Positions 7,773 through 16,017 of a DNA stretch of 64,000 bases are shown piece after piece. The position numbers were made by a program, and so were the translations under genes. Source of the stretch: an uncultured Hyphomonas sp. GTDB taxonomy: Bacteria; Pseudomonadota; Alphaproteobacteria; Caulobacterales; Hyphomonadaceae. The notes under the pieces were generated by a model, which saw nothing but the letters and a program-made list of their open reading frames with translations, did not search any database and was not told where the DNA came from. Location of the stretch: contig NZ_OY776147.1 in the NCBI RefSeq assembly GCF_963675305.1, forward strand, positions 2,728,001 to 2,792,000, in the 5' to 3' direction. Position 1 is the first letter of the stretch, and each line of letters starts with the position of its first letter.

Positions 7773-8521
7773 GCAGGCGGCAGCTCTTCCTCGCCCTGGG
7801 CAATGTCGCTGCCGGTCCTGAACCGGCCAACACCGCCATTCGGAATGCGGGCGACAAAGAGCAACGTCCACAGCATCACGAAAAATGAGGTCGGCGCCCA
7901 GGCAAGCATGGCAAGGCCGAGACCGGAACTGGCAGCCATGTCCCGCTCACTTTGCGGCGGCCCCGGACGGCGACGCTGCTGTGGCTGAGGCTTCGCGGCA
8001 GCGGCCTCTGCGCCGTCTTCCGCAGGCGCCTCGGCCGTCACGGCAGGTTTTGGCGCGTGCATCGCTTCGTACTGTTTGATGCCGCCTTGTGCACCGAGAT
8101 AGAAGCCGACCAGACCGAGCATCAGCGGGATCAGGACGATCATCGCCCAGAGCGGGGATTTGTGCGCCTCATTGAAGCGGCGCACATGCGCGACCCATGA
8201 CGTGAACTCCGTCACGATCACGAACACAAAGAACGGCAGCAGCAGCTCCGGGACTGGCAGGACCAATGCCTCGACCGGCTTCCAGAGGCCGCTGAGGTCT
8301 GCGCCGGCGAGCGACGCGATGAACACGGTGAACACCGGAACGATGTAGAGCAGCACACGCCCCAGGAACATGAAGGTCCACGCCCGGGTGAAGTGCAGCT
8401 TCGGGCTCGACCCGAACGGATTGAAGAATACCTGGCCCCAGCGCATGTCGTGGGGGTTGTCACGGGCATCCTTGATCCAGGGACGATGCGGATCAATCGC
8501 GGTGGGGTCGTTGGGTTTCAT
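7757..8521 (-). CDS. DUF805-type membrane protein with extended linker (paralog 1)
   Basis: A 254-residue membrane protein with about four hydrophobic segments. VRRFNEAHKSPLWAMIVLIP corresponds to the RRLHDxGxSGWW element of DUF805 proteins. It is longer than usual: an Ala/Pro/Gln-rich, charged insert (about 155-200) separates the DUF805-like part from a last membrane segment (about 205-225). It lies last in the run of four related genes and overlaps lipB by 16 bp at the 3' ends. DUF805 function is not established. Confidence 0.7.
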   Translation of the reverse strand: MKPNDPTAIDPHRPWIKDARDNPHDMRWGQVFFNPFGSSPKLHFTRAWTFMFLGRVLLYIVPVFTVFIASLAGADLSGLWKPVEALVLPVPELLLPFFVFVIVTEFTSWVAHVRRFNEAHKSPLWAMIVLIPLMLGLVGFYLGAQGGIKQYEAMHAPKPAVTAEAPAEDGAEAAAAKPQPQQRRRPGPPQSERDMAASSGLGLAMLAWAPTSFFVMLWTLLFVARIPNGGVGRFRTGSDIAQGEEELPPAYAAG

Positions 8522-8547
8522 GAGCGGCGTTTATCCTTGCGCGGGGG

Positions 8548-9072
8548 TCAGGAAGCATCGGGACGGCCGGTCGCCGGCCCGTGGGCATTGGCATCCGGAT
8601 CGGAAGGCAGGCGCCCCGCAACCAGGGCGAGGCCGGCACTGGTGATCAGAAAGCTGACCAGCCGGGTCAGGGCAGTACCGCGGGCGATCTCGATGGCGTG
8701 TTTCTGCTGCGCTTCCATCATGCCGCCGAAGCCGTCGGTCAGGCCAACCTCCTGAATCTGGGTCATCAGCGGCAACATGTCCGGCGACAGAACCGGAAGC
8801 AGCACGGCGTTGAGGATCGAAGAAACCACCACAAAGCCGAACAGGAACAGCACATTGAACCAGGCCGTCTGGCCGGCATCGTGCAGGCGCTTGGCGAGCA
8901 CGCAGAAATAGCCCCACAACAAGGGATATTGCAGGAGCGCTGCGCCCACGGACGCGCCGACGATGAGAACCTGAATGATCAGACCGGCACCCGTGAGCAG
9001 GATCAGGCCGCGCAGAAAGTCGCGCGGGCCGATGCGGCCTTTTGGATTCAGCAGGACATAGGAAATGTCCAT
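8548..9072 (-). CDS. DUF805-family membrane protein (paralog 2)
   Basis: A 174-residue protein starting MDISYVLLNPKGRIGPRDFL, the typical DUF805 opening (a short positive segment with G-R-x-x-x-R-D-F), then about four membrane helices with AKRLHDAGQTAWFNVLFL as the signature loop. The RBS CAGGAGA precedes the ATG. It is 26 bp from the next gene and probably co-transcribed with it. In this family the RLHD segment lies between membrane helices; substrate or partner is unknown. Confidence 0.82.
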   Translation of the reverse strand: MDISYVLLNPKGRIGPRDFLRGLILLTGAGLIIQVLIVGASVGAALLQYPLLWGYFCVLAKRLHDAGQTAWFNVLFLFGFVVVSSILNAVLLPVLSPDMLPLMTQIQEVGLTDGFGGMMEAQQKHAIEIARGTALTRLVSFLITSAGLALVAGRLPSDPDANAHGPATGRPDAS

Positions 9073-9160
9073 TCGTTGAAAGTCTCCTGTGGTCAGGTCG
9101 GGTCTTCTGCCGGGTTCTTATCAATAAACGATAAATCCGTGCAAGCAAAACCCGCACACT

Positions 9161-9191
9161 AAAGAGCCGGACCCCTCAGAGGGCCCGGCTC
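9161..9191 (-). terminator. Hairpin between DUF805 paralogs 2 and 3
   Basis: On the minus strand, GAGCCGG and CCGGCTC arms enclose a further CCCTC/GAGGG pairing and are followed by TTT. It lies just past the stop of paralog 3. The weak T tract makes it a partial terminator or attenuator rather than a certain stop. Confidence 0.45.
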
Positions 9192-9237
9192 CCAATTCTA
9201 CACCCGGCCGGGGCCGGGATCGAGGGACAAGCCGCGA

Positions 9238-9687
9238 TCAGACGAACGTATCGGCTGCGCCAGCGGTCGGGTTAAGCGGATCCGGACCGTACTTGTTCGG
9301 GCCTTTGGTGCCCGGGATACAAGCGATCACGATCGCGGCGATACCGGCAATCATGTTCAGCACCGGCACGAAATTGGCCACGACGAGGCCAGCATAGATC
9401 CAGCCCGTCTGGTTGATGTCATGCAGTCGGCGAATGAACAACGCGATGCCCGGAATGATGATCGCCAGCACATAAATGGCCACCAAGGCGATAAGGATGA
9501 AGCCGAGCGGCGACACTTCCTCGGTGCGCATATTGATGCCGCCCAGAACGAAGAACAGTAGCGCCCAGACGCCAAAGATGATCAGGTTGAACAGGTAGAC
9601 CCACCAGTATTCGGCCCGCGTAGAGCGGCCCTGGAAGTCGACATAACGCGAGAAGAACAATTTTATTGCGTCGGGAAAGCTGACCAT
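9238..9687 (-). CDS. DUF805-family membrane protein (paralog 3)
   Basis: The most canonical DUF805 protein of the four, 149 residues: FFSRYVDFQGRSTRAEYWW at the N terminus, IRRLHDINQTGWIYAGLVV in the middle, and the C-terminal GTKGPNKYGPDPLNP tail typical of the family. Four membrane helices are visible. A good RBS (AGGAG) sits 9 bp before the ATG. A hairpin follows the gene. Confidence 0.9.
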   Translation of the reverse strand: MVSFPDAIKLFFSRYVDFQGRSTRAEYWWVYLFNLIIFGVWALLFFVLGGINMRTEEVSPLGFILIALVAIYVLAIIIPGIALFIRRLHDINQTGWIYAGLVVANFVPVLNMIAGIAAIVIACIPGTKGPNKYGPDPLNPTAGAADTFV

Positions 9688-9786
9688 TTCAGGTCTCCTT
9701 GTGTTGCCGGGCCCCCCTCTGAAGCACCCGAACTGTTGATCATTCTGATAAAACGCCGCCCGCGAAGGCCGGCGGGACTCTACCGC

Positions 9787-10320
9787 TTAACTGAAGGCAG
9801 ATGCTGAACCGCCCGGTCCCGGGCCATACTGGTTGTCGTTCGGATCGGTCTTGAACAGGCTCATCACAAAGCCCACAACGCCGGTCACAAGACCAGTGGA
9901 CAGGATCGACGGCAGCAATTGCGCCTGCGCCATCCGCTTGGATTCCTGCATGGCATAAGCCATCGCCGCCCCCGGATCATTGGAGGACATATAGTCCGCC
10001 ATATTCTCTTCCATTTCGCGCTGCATGTCGGCGACATTCACCCCGAACAGGGGCGGCAGGATGGCCTGTGCGACAAGGGAAACGATGATCGCCAGCACAA
10101 CCATGGCAAGCGTCAGCCAGCCGGTCTTGCCGGCATCGTGAAACCGCTTGGTATGCACGGCAATCCACGGCCAGATGAAGATGATGCTGATGAAGCCCAG
10201 GAAGGGCGAAACATAAGCTGACAGCACGGTCAGGGCCGCACTGATCCCGAAGAGAATCAGAACCCCCCGCCAATAGGTTGGCTGGTCGATGCGCCCGTTC
10301 GGGCTGAAGAGCAGTTCCAT
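9787..10320 (-). CDS. DUF805-family membrane protein (paralog 4)
   Basis: A 177-residue protein opening MELLFSPNGRIDQPTYWRG, with HTKRFHDAGKTGWLTLAMVV as the family signature and the C-terminal NQYGPGPGG tail. An acidic/Met-rich loop (about 90-125, MQREMEENMADYM) is inserted between the two halves and is absent from paralog 3. It is first in the minus-strand run of four DUF805 genes and lies 145 bp downstream of pccA. Confidence 0.85.
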   Translation of the reverse strand: MELLFSPNGRIDQPTYWRGVLILFGISAALTVLSAYVSPFLGFISIIFIWPWIAVHTKRFHDAGKTGWLTLAMVVLAIIVSLVAQAILPPLFGVNVADMQREMEENMADYMSSNDPGAAMAYAMQESKRMAQAQLLPSILSTGLVTGVVGFVMSLFKTDPNDNQYGPGPGGSASAFS

Positions 10321-10465
10321 TACCGTTCCCCCAGATCAAATCCATTGATGAGGGGGACACTGCCCTCCTCCTCAGATCCGGCGGATCAGACGCCTGATCT
10401 GATCCACTCACCTGAGGCAGGATAGCGCGGTAATTTCATTATTGGGAGGTTAATTCGCCCTTGGA

Positions 10466-12469
10466 TCAGGCAAACTCGACCATAATTTCGTCGGCCGCAA
10501 CGCTGTCACCCGCCGAAACGTTGATCGCTTTTACCGTTCCGGTTGCTTCTGCCCTGATAATGTTCTGCATTTTCATGGCTTCAACGACACAGACGGCCTC
10601 ACCTTCCTGCACTTCCTGGTCAAGTTCCACGTCAATGGACACAACCAGACCCGGCATCGGGGAGATAATCAGCTTCGACGTATCGGGCTTCGGCTTCTCC
10701 GGCAGGCGGGCATGCAGCTCGGCGATCTGCGGGGTGCAGACCAGCGCGCGCAGGGCAACGCCGCGGTGGCGGAAGACATAGCCTTCGGTCCGGTCAGCGA
10801 ATTTCACGGCAAAGGTCTTGCCATCCAGCGACCCTTCGACAAGGTGCTGGCCGGGTACCCAGTCAGTGATAAGCGTATGCGTCTTGCCGCCATCGATCGT
10901 GATTTCCGCATCGCCGTCGCCGCCAAGGTCCAGCGTGACCGGATATTGCTTGTCGCCGAGGATCACGACCCATTCGCGGCGCGCTTCCGGCACCGGCGCC
11001 ATGCGGCCCGAAGTGAGCGCAGCCCGGCGTGACAGGAAGCCGTGCACATAGGCAGCAGCACAGATCAGCTGCGTCTCCTGAGTCTCCGTCGGCGGAACAC
11101 CGTCAAAACCTTCCGGGAACTCGTCCTTGATATAGGCCGTGGTGATATTGCCGGAGCGGAAACGGTCCTGGTCCATCACAGCAGCGATGAAGGGGATGTT
11201 GTCCTGGATGCCTTCGATGTGGAACCGGTCGAGCGCCTCGCCGTGCACGTCGAGGGCCGTATCGCGGTCCTTGCCCCAGGTGATCAGCTTGGCGATCATC
11301 GGGTCGTAGAACATGGAGATTTCGTCGCCCTCACGGACGCCGCTGTCCATGCGGACTTCCCCCTCGCCCAGCTTGCCTTCACCAGGCGGGTGGAAGCGCT
11401 TCAGGCGGCCAATGGACGGCAGGAAGTTCCGGTACGGGTCCTCCGCATACACACGGCTTTCAACGGCCCAGCCATTGATACCGATGTCGGACTGTTTGAT
11501 CGCCAGCTTCTCACCGGCCGCCACGCGCAGCATCTGCTCGACAAGGTCGACACCGGTGATCATCTCGGTCACCGGGTGCTCCACCTGCAGGCGGGTGTTC
11601 ATTTCAAGGAAGTAGAAGCCCTTGTCCTTGCCGGACACGACAAACTCCACCGTGCCCGCGCTGTCATAGTTCACAGCCTTGGCAAGCGCGACGGCCTGTT
11701 CGCCCATCTTCTTGCGGGTTTCCGGATCGAGCAGCGGCGACGGCGCTTCCTCGATCACCTTCTGGTTCCGGCGCTGGATCGAGCATTCGCGCTCGTTCAG
11801 GTAAACGCAGTTGCCATGCTTGTCGCCCAGCACCTGGATTTCGATGTGGCGCGGCTCAAGGATGAATTTCTCGATGAAGACACGGTCGTCGCCGAAGGAG
11901 GATTTGGCTTCGGCCTTCACGGCCGGGAAGCCTTCTTCCACGTCCTTGTCATTATAGGCAACGCGGATGCCCTTGCCGCCGCCGCCGGCCGATGCCTTGA
12001 TCATGACCGGATAGCCGATCTCCTTGGAGATCTTCACGGCTTCCTTGGTGTCTTCGATCAGGCCCATATGGCCCGGCACCGTGGAGACGCCGGCTTCAGC
12101 TGCGAGCTTCTTGGAACTGATCTTGTCGCCCATGGCCTCGATGGCGAAGGCGTTCGGGCCGATCCAGCCGATGCCCTCTTCTTCCAGCCGTTTGGCGAAG
12201 CCCGGGTTCTCGGACAGGAAGCCAAAGCCCGGATGGATGGCTTCGGCGCCGGTGGCCTTCACGACCTCAATGATCTTGTCGGCAACCAGGTAGGATTCCG
12301 ATGCGGGCGACGGGCCGATGTGAACCGCTTCGTCGGCCATTTCCACGGCCATCGAGCCGGCATCGGCATCTGAATAGACAACCACCGTCTGCACGCCCAT
12401 GCGGCGGCAGGTCTTGATGACGCGGACGGCGATCTCGCCCCGGTTTGCAATCAGGATCTTCTTGAACAT
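10466..12469 (-). CDS. pccA: Propionyl-CoA carboxylase alpha subunit (biotin carboxylase / BCCP)
   Basis: This 667-residue biotin-dependent carboxylase subunit carboxylates biotin with ATP and bicarbonate, so that the beta subunit can convert propionyl-CoA to methylmalonyl-CoA. The biotin carboxylase domain (1-450) starts MFKKILIANRGEIAVRV and has the glycine-rich ATP loop KASAGGGGKGIRV and the active-site region FLEMNTRLQVEHPVTE. The C-terminal biotinyl domain carries EAMKM with the biotin-accepting Lys at about 633. A BT linker region lies between. Methylcrotonyl-CoA carboxylase alpha is the main alternative, but the overall motifs fit PccA better. The beta subunit is not in the window. Confidence 0.88.
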   Translation of the reverse strand: MFKKILIANRGEIAVRVIKTCRRMGVQTVVVYSDADAGSMAVEMADEAVHIGPSPASESYLVADKIIEVVKATGAEAIHPGFGFLSENPGFAKRLEEEGIGWIGPNAFAIEAMGDKISSKKLAAEAGVSTVPGHMGLIEDTKEAVKISKEIGYPVMIKASAGGGGKGIRVAYNDKDVEEGFPAVKAEAKSSFGDDRVFIEKFILEPRHIEIQVLGDKHGNCVYLNERECSIQRRNQKVIEEAPSPLLDPETRKKMGEQAVALAKAVNYDSAGTVEFVVSGKDKGFYFLEMNTRLQVEHPVTEMITGVDLVEQMLRVAAGEKLAIKQSDIGINGWAVESRVYAEDPYRNFLPSIGRLKRFHPPGEGKLGEGEVRMDSGVREGDEISMFYDPMIAKLITWGKDRDTALDVHGEALDRFHIEGIQDNIPFIAAVMDQDRFRSGNITTAYIKDEFPEGFDGVPPTETQETQLICAAAYVHGFLSRRAALTSGRMAPVPEARREWVVILGDKQYPVTLDLGGDGDAEITIDGGKTHTLITDWVPGQHLVEGSLDGKTFAVKFADRTEGYVFRHRGVALRALVCTPQIAELHARLPEKPKPDTSKLIISPMPGLVVSIDVELDQEVQEGEAVCVVEAMKMQNIIRAEATGTVKAINVSAGDSVAADEIMVEFA

Positions 12470-12617
12470 CTCTACCCCGGCAGGCCTGTTAAAACTTACA
12501 GCTTGCCGCAGTTACGCCGCACACCCGAACTTGTCCACACATGACGGAGCGACAAAAGGCCTTGCGAGTTGCAGTCAAAAATGTTAGTGATCACTCACTT
12601 ATGAATGGGAGGCCGTC

Positions 12618-13586
12618 ATGCCGACGATCCGGATTGATCTGCAACAGCTACAGGCCGAAGGGCTGATCGGCGCCGATCTGGCCCACCTGATCGAAGCCCG
12701 CGCAGTCCCCGATTCCCGCTCAGGCCTGTTCGTGAATCTCGCCCTGATCATGGGCGCGCTGGCGGTCGCCGCAGGGACAATCGCGCTGGTGCCTGACGCT
12801 ACGACAGGTCTAATCCTGGCCGTTCTGGCGATTGCTGCGGCCGAATTGGCCCGCCGGTTCGCGCCGGGCGCCTCCCTGAAGGTCCTGTCAGCGGGGCTTG
12901 CCCTGATGGGCGTTCTCGGCCTCGCGGGCTGGATCGGCTGGCAATATGAGGATGCGGCAGACACCACTCTGCCTGCCCTGCTGATCACGCTGCTGCTCGG
13001 CGCGGGCGCCGTCTGGTTCCGCTCGGCCTTCATGATGGTGCTGTCGGTTCTGGCGTTCGGCGCGGTGTTCGGCACGGGAACGGGATACTGGCACGCCTGT
13101 TACGGCCTGTTCGTTGAGCAGCCGGTCATGACCATCCTTGTGTTCGGCGCGCTGACGGCAGGCCTCTATGCCCTGCGCAGCCGGATCGGAGCAGTCTGGC
13201 AGAACCTTGCCGGGATTGCCGCGCGTACGGCGTTCTTCCTCGTCAATTTCGCCTTCTGGGTCGGCTCTCTCTGGGGCGACGATTTCGGGCCGGACTACCG
13301 CTATTCAGAAGAGACCGACTGGGAAACCTGGCGCGCCACCACCACGCACGTGCCGGAAGCTGTCTTCTCCATCGGCTGGCCGCTGCTGCTCATTGCCGTC
13401 ATGGCCCGCAGCCGGAATGGCGGCTTCCTGTCAGTGACCGCAACCGTCTTCCTCGCGATCCACGCCTATACGCAGTATTTCGAGACCTTCGGCGCCCATC
13501 CCTGGACGCTGGTCATCGGCGGGATCGGCCTCGTCGGACTGGCGGTCGGCGCAGCAAAGCTGATGAAGCTGCAGGCAGCCGCCTAG
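12618..13586 (+). CDS. Multi-pass membrane protein (DUF2157-like?)
   Basis: The 322-residue product has a short N-terminal soluble segment (DLQQLQAEGLIGADLAHLIE), then about eight to nine hydrophobic helices. The N-terminal leucine-rich helix with EGLI followed by stacked membrane segments recalls DUF2157/DUF4401 proteins, but this is only a resemblance. RBS GGGAGG precedes the ATG. It is divergent from pccA, with a shared 148-bp promoter region, and its stop overlaps the ion-channel gene's stop by 4 bp. Transport substrate or role is unknown. Confidence 0.7.
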   Translation: MPTIRIDLQQLQAEGLIGADLAHLIEARAVPDSRSGLFVNLALIMGALAVAAGTIALVPDATTGLILAVLAIAAAELARRFAPGASLKVLSAGLALMGVLGLAGWIGWQYEDAADTTLPALLITLLLGAGAVWFRSAFMMVLSVLAFGAVFGTGTGYWHACYGLFVEQPVMTILVFGALTAGLYALRSRIGAVWQNLAGIAARTAFFLVNFAFWVGSLWGDDFGPDYRYSEETDWETWRATTTHVPEAVFSIGWPLLLIAVMARSRNGGFLSVTATVFLAIHAYTQYFETFGAHPWTLVIGGIGLVGLAVGAAKLMKLQAAA

Positions 13587-14044
13587 TCGTCCCGGCCCTC
13601 GATCTTGGCCTCGAAGGCGCGGACGCGGGCCGTCAGCGAGACGAGGAAAGCTGTCGACCAGCTGATCAGGAGGAAGCCGTTCATGGATTCGGCCACGCCC
13701 AGCATCCGCCATTTGTGCGACAGGATTACATCACCGAAGCCGACCGTGGTGAAGGTCGAAGTGGAGAAATAGACCGCCGTTTCGATCTGGTGGAGCTCAC
13801 CCACAATCAAATAGGCAAAGGCATATAGCCAGATCTGCAGCGAATGCAGGGCAAACAGGCTGAACACGACAATCAGGATGCCGAGGCCCTGCCCCAGCGT
13901 TTCGCCCATTCTCGACGTCCGGCGCCGGAATTCCCGCCCCCGCTGGCGCAACAGCGCGGTCAGGCCGACAAGCCCGGCAAAGTGGATCGAGAAGGTAATC
14001 GCAACCATCAGGGTCGCAACGGCCAGATTCTGGAACAGGATCAT
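13583..14044 (-). CDS. Two-TM potassium-channel-like protein
   Basis: A 153-residue protein with several hydrophobic helices, a pore loop STSTFTTVGFGDVIL (about 100-114) and a final membrane helix (about 125-143). TTVGFGD is a K+ selectivity-filter sequence (GFGD variant of GYGD), so a homotetrameric ion channel of the two-TM family is likely. The start ATG 14044 (MILFQNLAVATL) is chosen because a longer frame to 14296 would overlap the divergent SDR gene. No cytosolic RCK domain is attached. Confidence 0.8.
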   Translation of the reverse strand: MILFQNLAVATLMVAITFSIHFAGLVGLTALLRQRGREFRRRTSRMGETLGQGLGILIVVFSLFALHSLQIWLYAFAYLIVGELHQIETAVYFSTSTFTTVGFGDVILSHKWRMLGVAESMNGFLLISWSTAFLVSLTARVRAFEAKIEGRDD

Positions 14045-14174
14045 GTCCTGAGCCTCCAATAGTGCAGGCCTGTTTACCCTGTAGCCATTTAGCTTTCGTT
14101 GACGCCGTAAAAATCTGCCGCCACAAGCGCAGTCACAGCACAACAGACAATCAGAACAGGCAGGGAGGCCGACC

Positions 14175-14990
14175 ATGGCAGACACGAAAGATCTCGCAGG
14201 ACGCAAGGCAATCGTCACAGGGTCGGCCACAGGACTTGGGCGCTCCATCGCGCTGAAGCTGGCCGAACGCGGCGCCGACGTGATCATCAACTGCACGAAA
14301 TCGGTCGCCGATGCCGAGCAGACGGTTGCCGACTGTCAGGCCCTTGGCGCCCAGGCGCGCCTGGTGCAGGCCGATGTCTCGACCGAAGAAGGCTGCAAGG
14401 CTCTGGCCGATGCTGCCGCCGTCTGGGGCAGGCTCGATATTCTGGTCAACAATGCGGGAATCACCCGCCATGCCCGTGACCATGCCGACCTGGGCGCCCT
14501 CTCCCGGCAGGATTTTCTCGACATCTATGCCGTCAATGTCGCCGGCCCGTTCCTGATGATGCAGGCCTGCAAGACGCTGCTGGAGAAATGCCTCGAAGAA
14601 ACAGGCCGGCCGGCAGCGGTGCTGAACGTGTCGTCCATCGCTGGCGTGACAGGTGTCGGGTCTTCGGTTGCTTATGCCGCCTCAAAGGGCGCTTTCAACA
14701 CAATGACGCTGTCTTTGGCCCGTGCGCTGGCACCGGCGATCAGAGTTAATGCAATTTGTCCCGGATTTATCGGCACCCGCTGGTTCAAGGACCAGATGGG
14801 CGAGGAACAATACAAAAAAATGGAGGCCGGTGTCGCTGCGTCAGTCCCCCTGAATGTGGCCAGTGGCCCTGATGATATTGCAGATTCCGCCGTTTTCTTC
14901 TGCACCGATGCGAGTCGCCATGTGACCGGCGAAACCCTGCTTGTGGATGCCGGCATGCACCTTGGTTATGCCCCTCTGGTAGCTCGCTGA
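14175..14990 (+). CDS. SDR-family oxidoreductase (FabG-like)
   Basis: A 271-residue classical short-chain dehydrogenase. It shows the NAD(P)-binding GSATGLGRS (16-24), NNAG (92-95), the catalytic Ser at about 153-154 (NVSSIAG), and Y167 with K171 in the YxxxK motif (AYAASKGAF). The C terminus LLVDAGMHLG is typical of FabG/3-hydroxyacyl dehydrogenases. The substrate cannot be read from sequence; a 3-oxoacyl-thioester or a polyol/alcohol is possible. The RBS CAGGGAGG lies before the ATG. Downstream is a 173-bp gap to the porin gene. Confidence 0.9.
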   Translation: MADTKDLAGRKAIVTGSATGLGRSIALKLAERGADVIINCTKSVADAEQTVADCQALGAQARLVQADVSTEEGCKALADAAAVWGRLDILVNNAGITRHARDHADLGALSRQDFLDIYAVNVAGPFLMMQACKTLLEKCLEETGRPAAVLNVSSIAGVTGVGSSVAYAASKGAFNTMTLSLARALAPAIRVNAICPGFIGTRWFKDQMGEEQYKKMEAGVAASVPLNVASGPDDIADSAVFFCTDASRHVTGETLLVDAGMHLGYAPLVAR

Positions 14991-15163
14991 CGCATTCATG
15001 ACGCCCAAAGAGCAGGCAGGAGTGCCTTAAGTCTGCTCAATTCGGCGGCGATCCTTAACTCGGTACCCGGATAAACTCTTTTTCAGTCCGCCGTCCCCGG
15101 ATGGCGCGTCAATCTGTCCCCGGCGCTCAACGGAGCGCGCTCATAACGAACGGGGAAGTTCAA

Positions 15164-15847
15164 ATGGTATCCAAACTCACACGGGCGGGGGTCGCCCTCG
15201 CAGCACTCGCTGCCGCCGCGGGCGGCGCCTATGCCGAAGGCGAATGGTCGGGCAACGTCGCACTGACGACAGACTATGTCTGGCGCGGGGTATCCCAGTC
15301 CAACGAAGACTTCGCCATCCAGGGCGGCTTCGATTATTCCAATGGCATGTTCTACGCCGGCACCTGGGCGTCGAACGTCGATTTCGGCGACGAGCCGGAA
15401 GATGCCAACCTGGAACTGGACCTGTATGGCGGTCTCGCGGGGGAGACTGAAAGCGGGATCAGCTGGGACGTCGGCTTCATCTACTACGCCTATCCTGACA
15501 CGGAAGAAGCAGACTACGACTTCGTCGAACTGCAGGGCGCGCTCGGCTACACTTTCACCAGCGGCATTTCGGTCGGCGGTGCAGTGTACTGGGATCCGGA
15601 CAATGAGAACGTCTATGTGGAGGGATCTGCGGGGTATTCCTTCACCGACGCCTTCTCGATGGACGCTTCCGTCGGCAATTACAGCTTCGATGGTGGTGGC
15701 GACTACACCAACTGGTCGCTCGGCGGCACTTACTCCCTTCCGATCGGCATCGATGTTGACCTGCGCTACTGGGATACCGACGGCGACGACATCTATGGCT
15801 CGATTGCCGAAGAGCGCGTTGTCCTGACGCTCGCGAAGTCTCTCTAA
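15164..15847 (+). CDS. TorF-family putative outer-membrane porin
   Basis: A 227-residue protein with signal peptide (MVSKLTRAGVALAALAAAAGGAYA) and a mature part that begins EGEWSGNVALTTDYVWRGVSQS. That opening and the alternating aromatic/beta pattern are typical of TorF (TIGR02001-type) proteobacterial outer-membrane proteins. The remaining strands (for example YWDPDNENVYVEGSAGYSF) support a small beta-barrel. ATG 15164 is chosen, with RBS GGGGAAG. A strong terminator follows. The transported solute is unknown. Confidence 0.83.
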   Translation: MVSKLTRAGVALAALAAAAGGAYAEGEWSGNVALTTDYVWRGVSQSNEDFAIQGGFDYSNGMFYAGTWASNVDFGDEPEDANLELDLYGGLAGETESGISWDVGFIYYAYPDTEEADYDFVELQGALGYTFTSGISVGGAVYWDPDNENVYVEGSAGYSFTDAFSMDASVGNYSFDGGGDYTNWSLGGTYSLPIGIDVDLRYWDTDGDDIYGSIAEERVVLTLAKSL

Positions 15848-15905
15848 GGCTTCCGGTTCCTCCAACTGCGCGGGGATCATGCCCTCCTCCACGCGCAGCA
15901 AGGTG

Positions 15906-15945
15906 AAGGCCGCTGGTTCCCGCCGGAACTGGCGGCCTTTGTTTT
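15906..15945 (+). terminator. Rho-independent terminator after the porin gene
   Basis: The arms AAGGCCGC and GCGGCCTT enclose GGTTCC / GGAAC pairings with a CGCC loop, followed by TGTTTT. It lies about 60 bp after the stop and just before the antiporter promoter region. Confidence 0.8.
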
Positions 15946-16017
15946 ACCCAAATGTCTTCCTATCTGTAGGATAGAGGGGGCTCCCCAGAACCAGACCGAT
16001 TAGAAGGAGACGATTGC

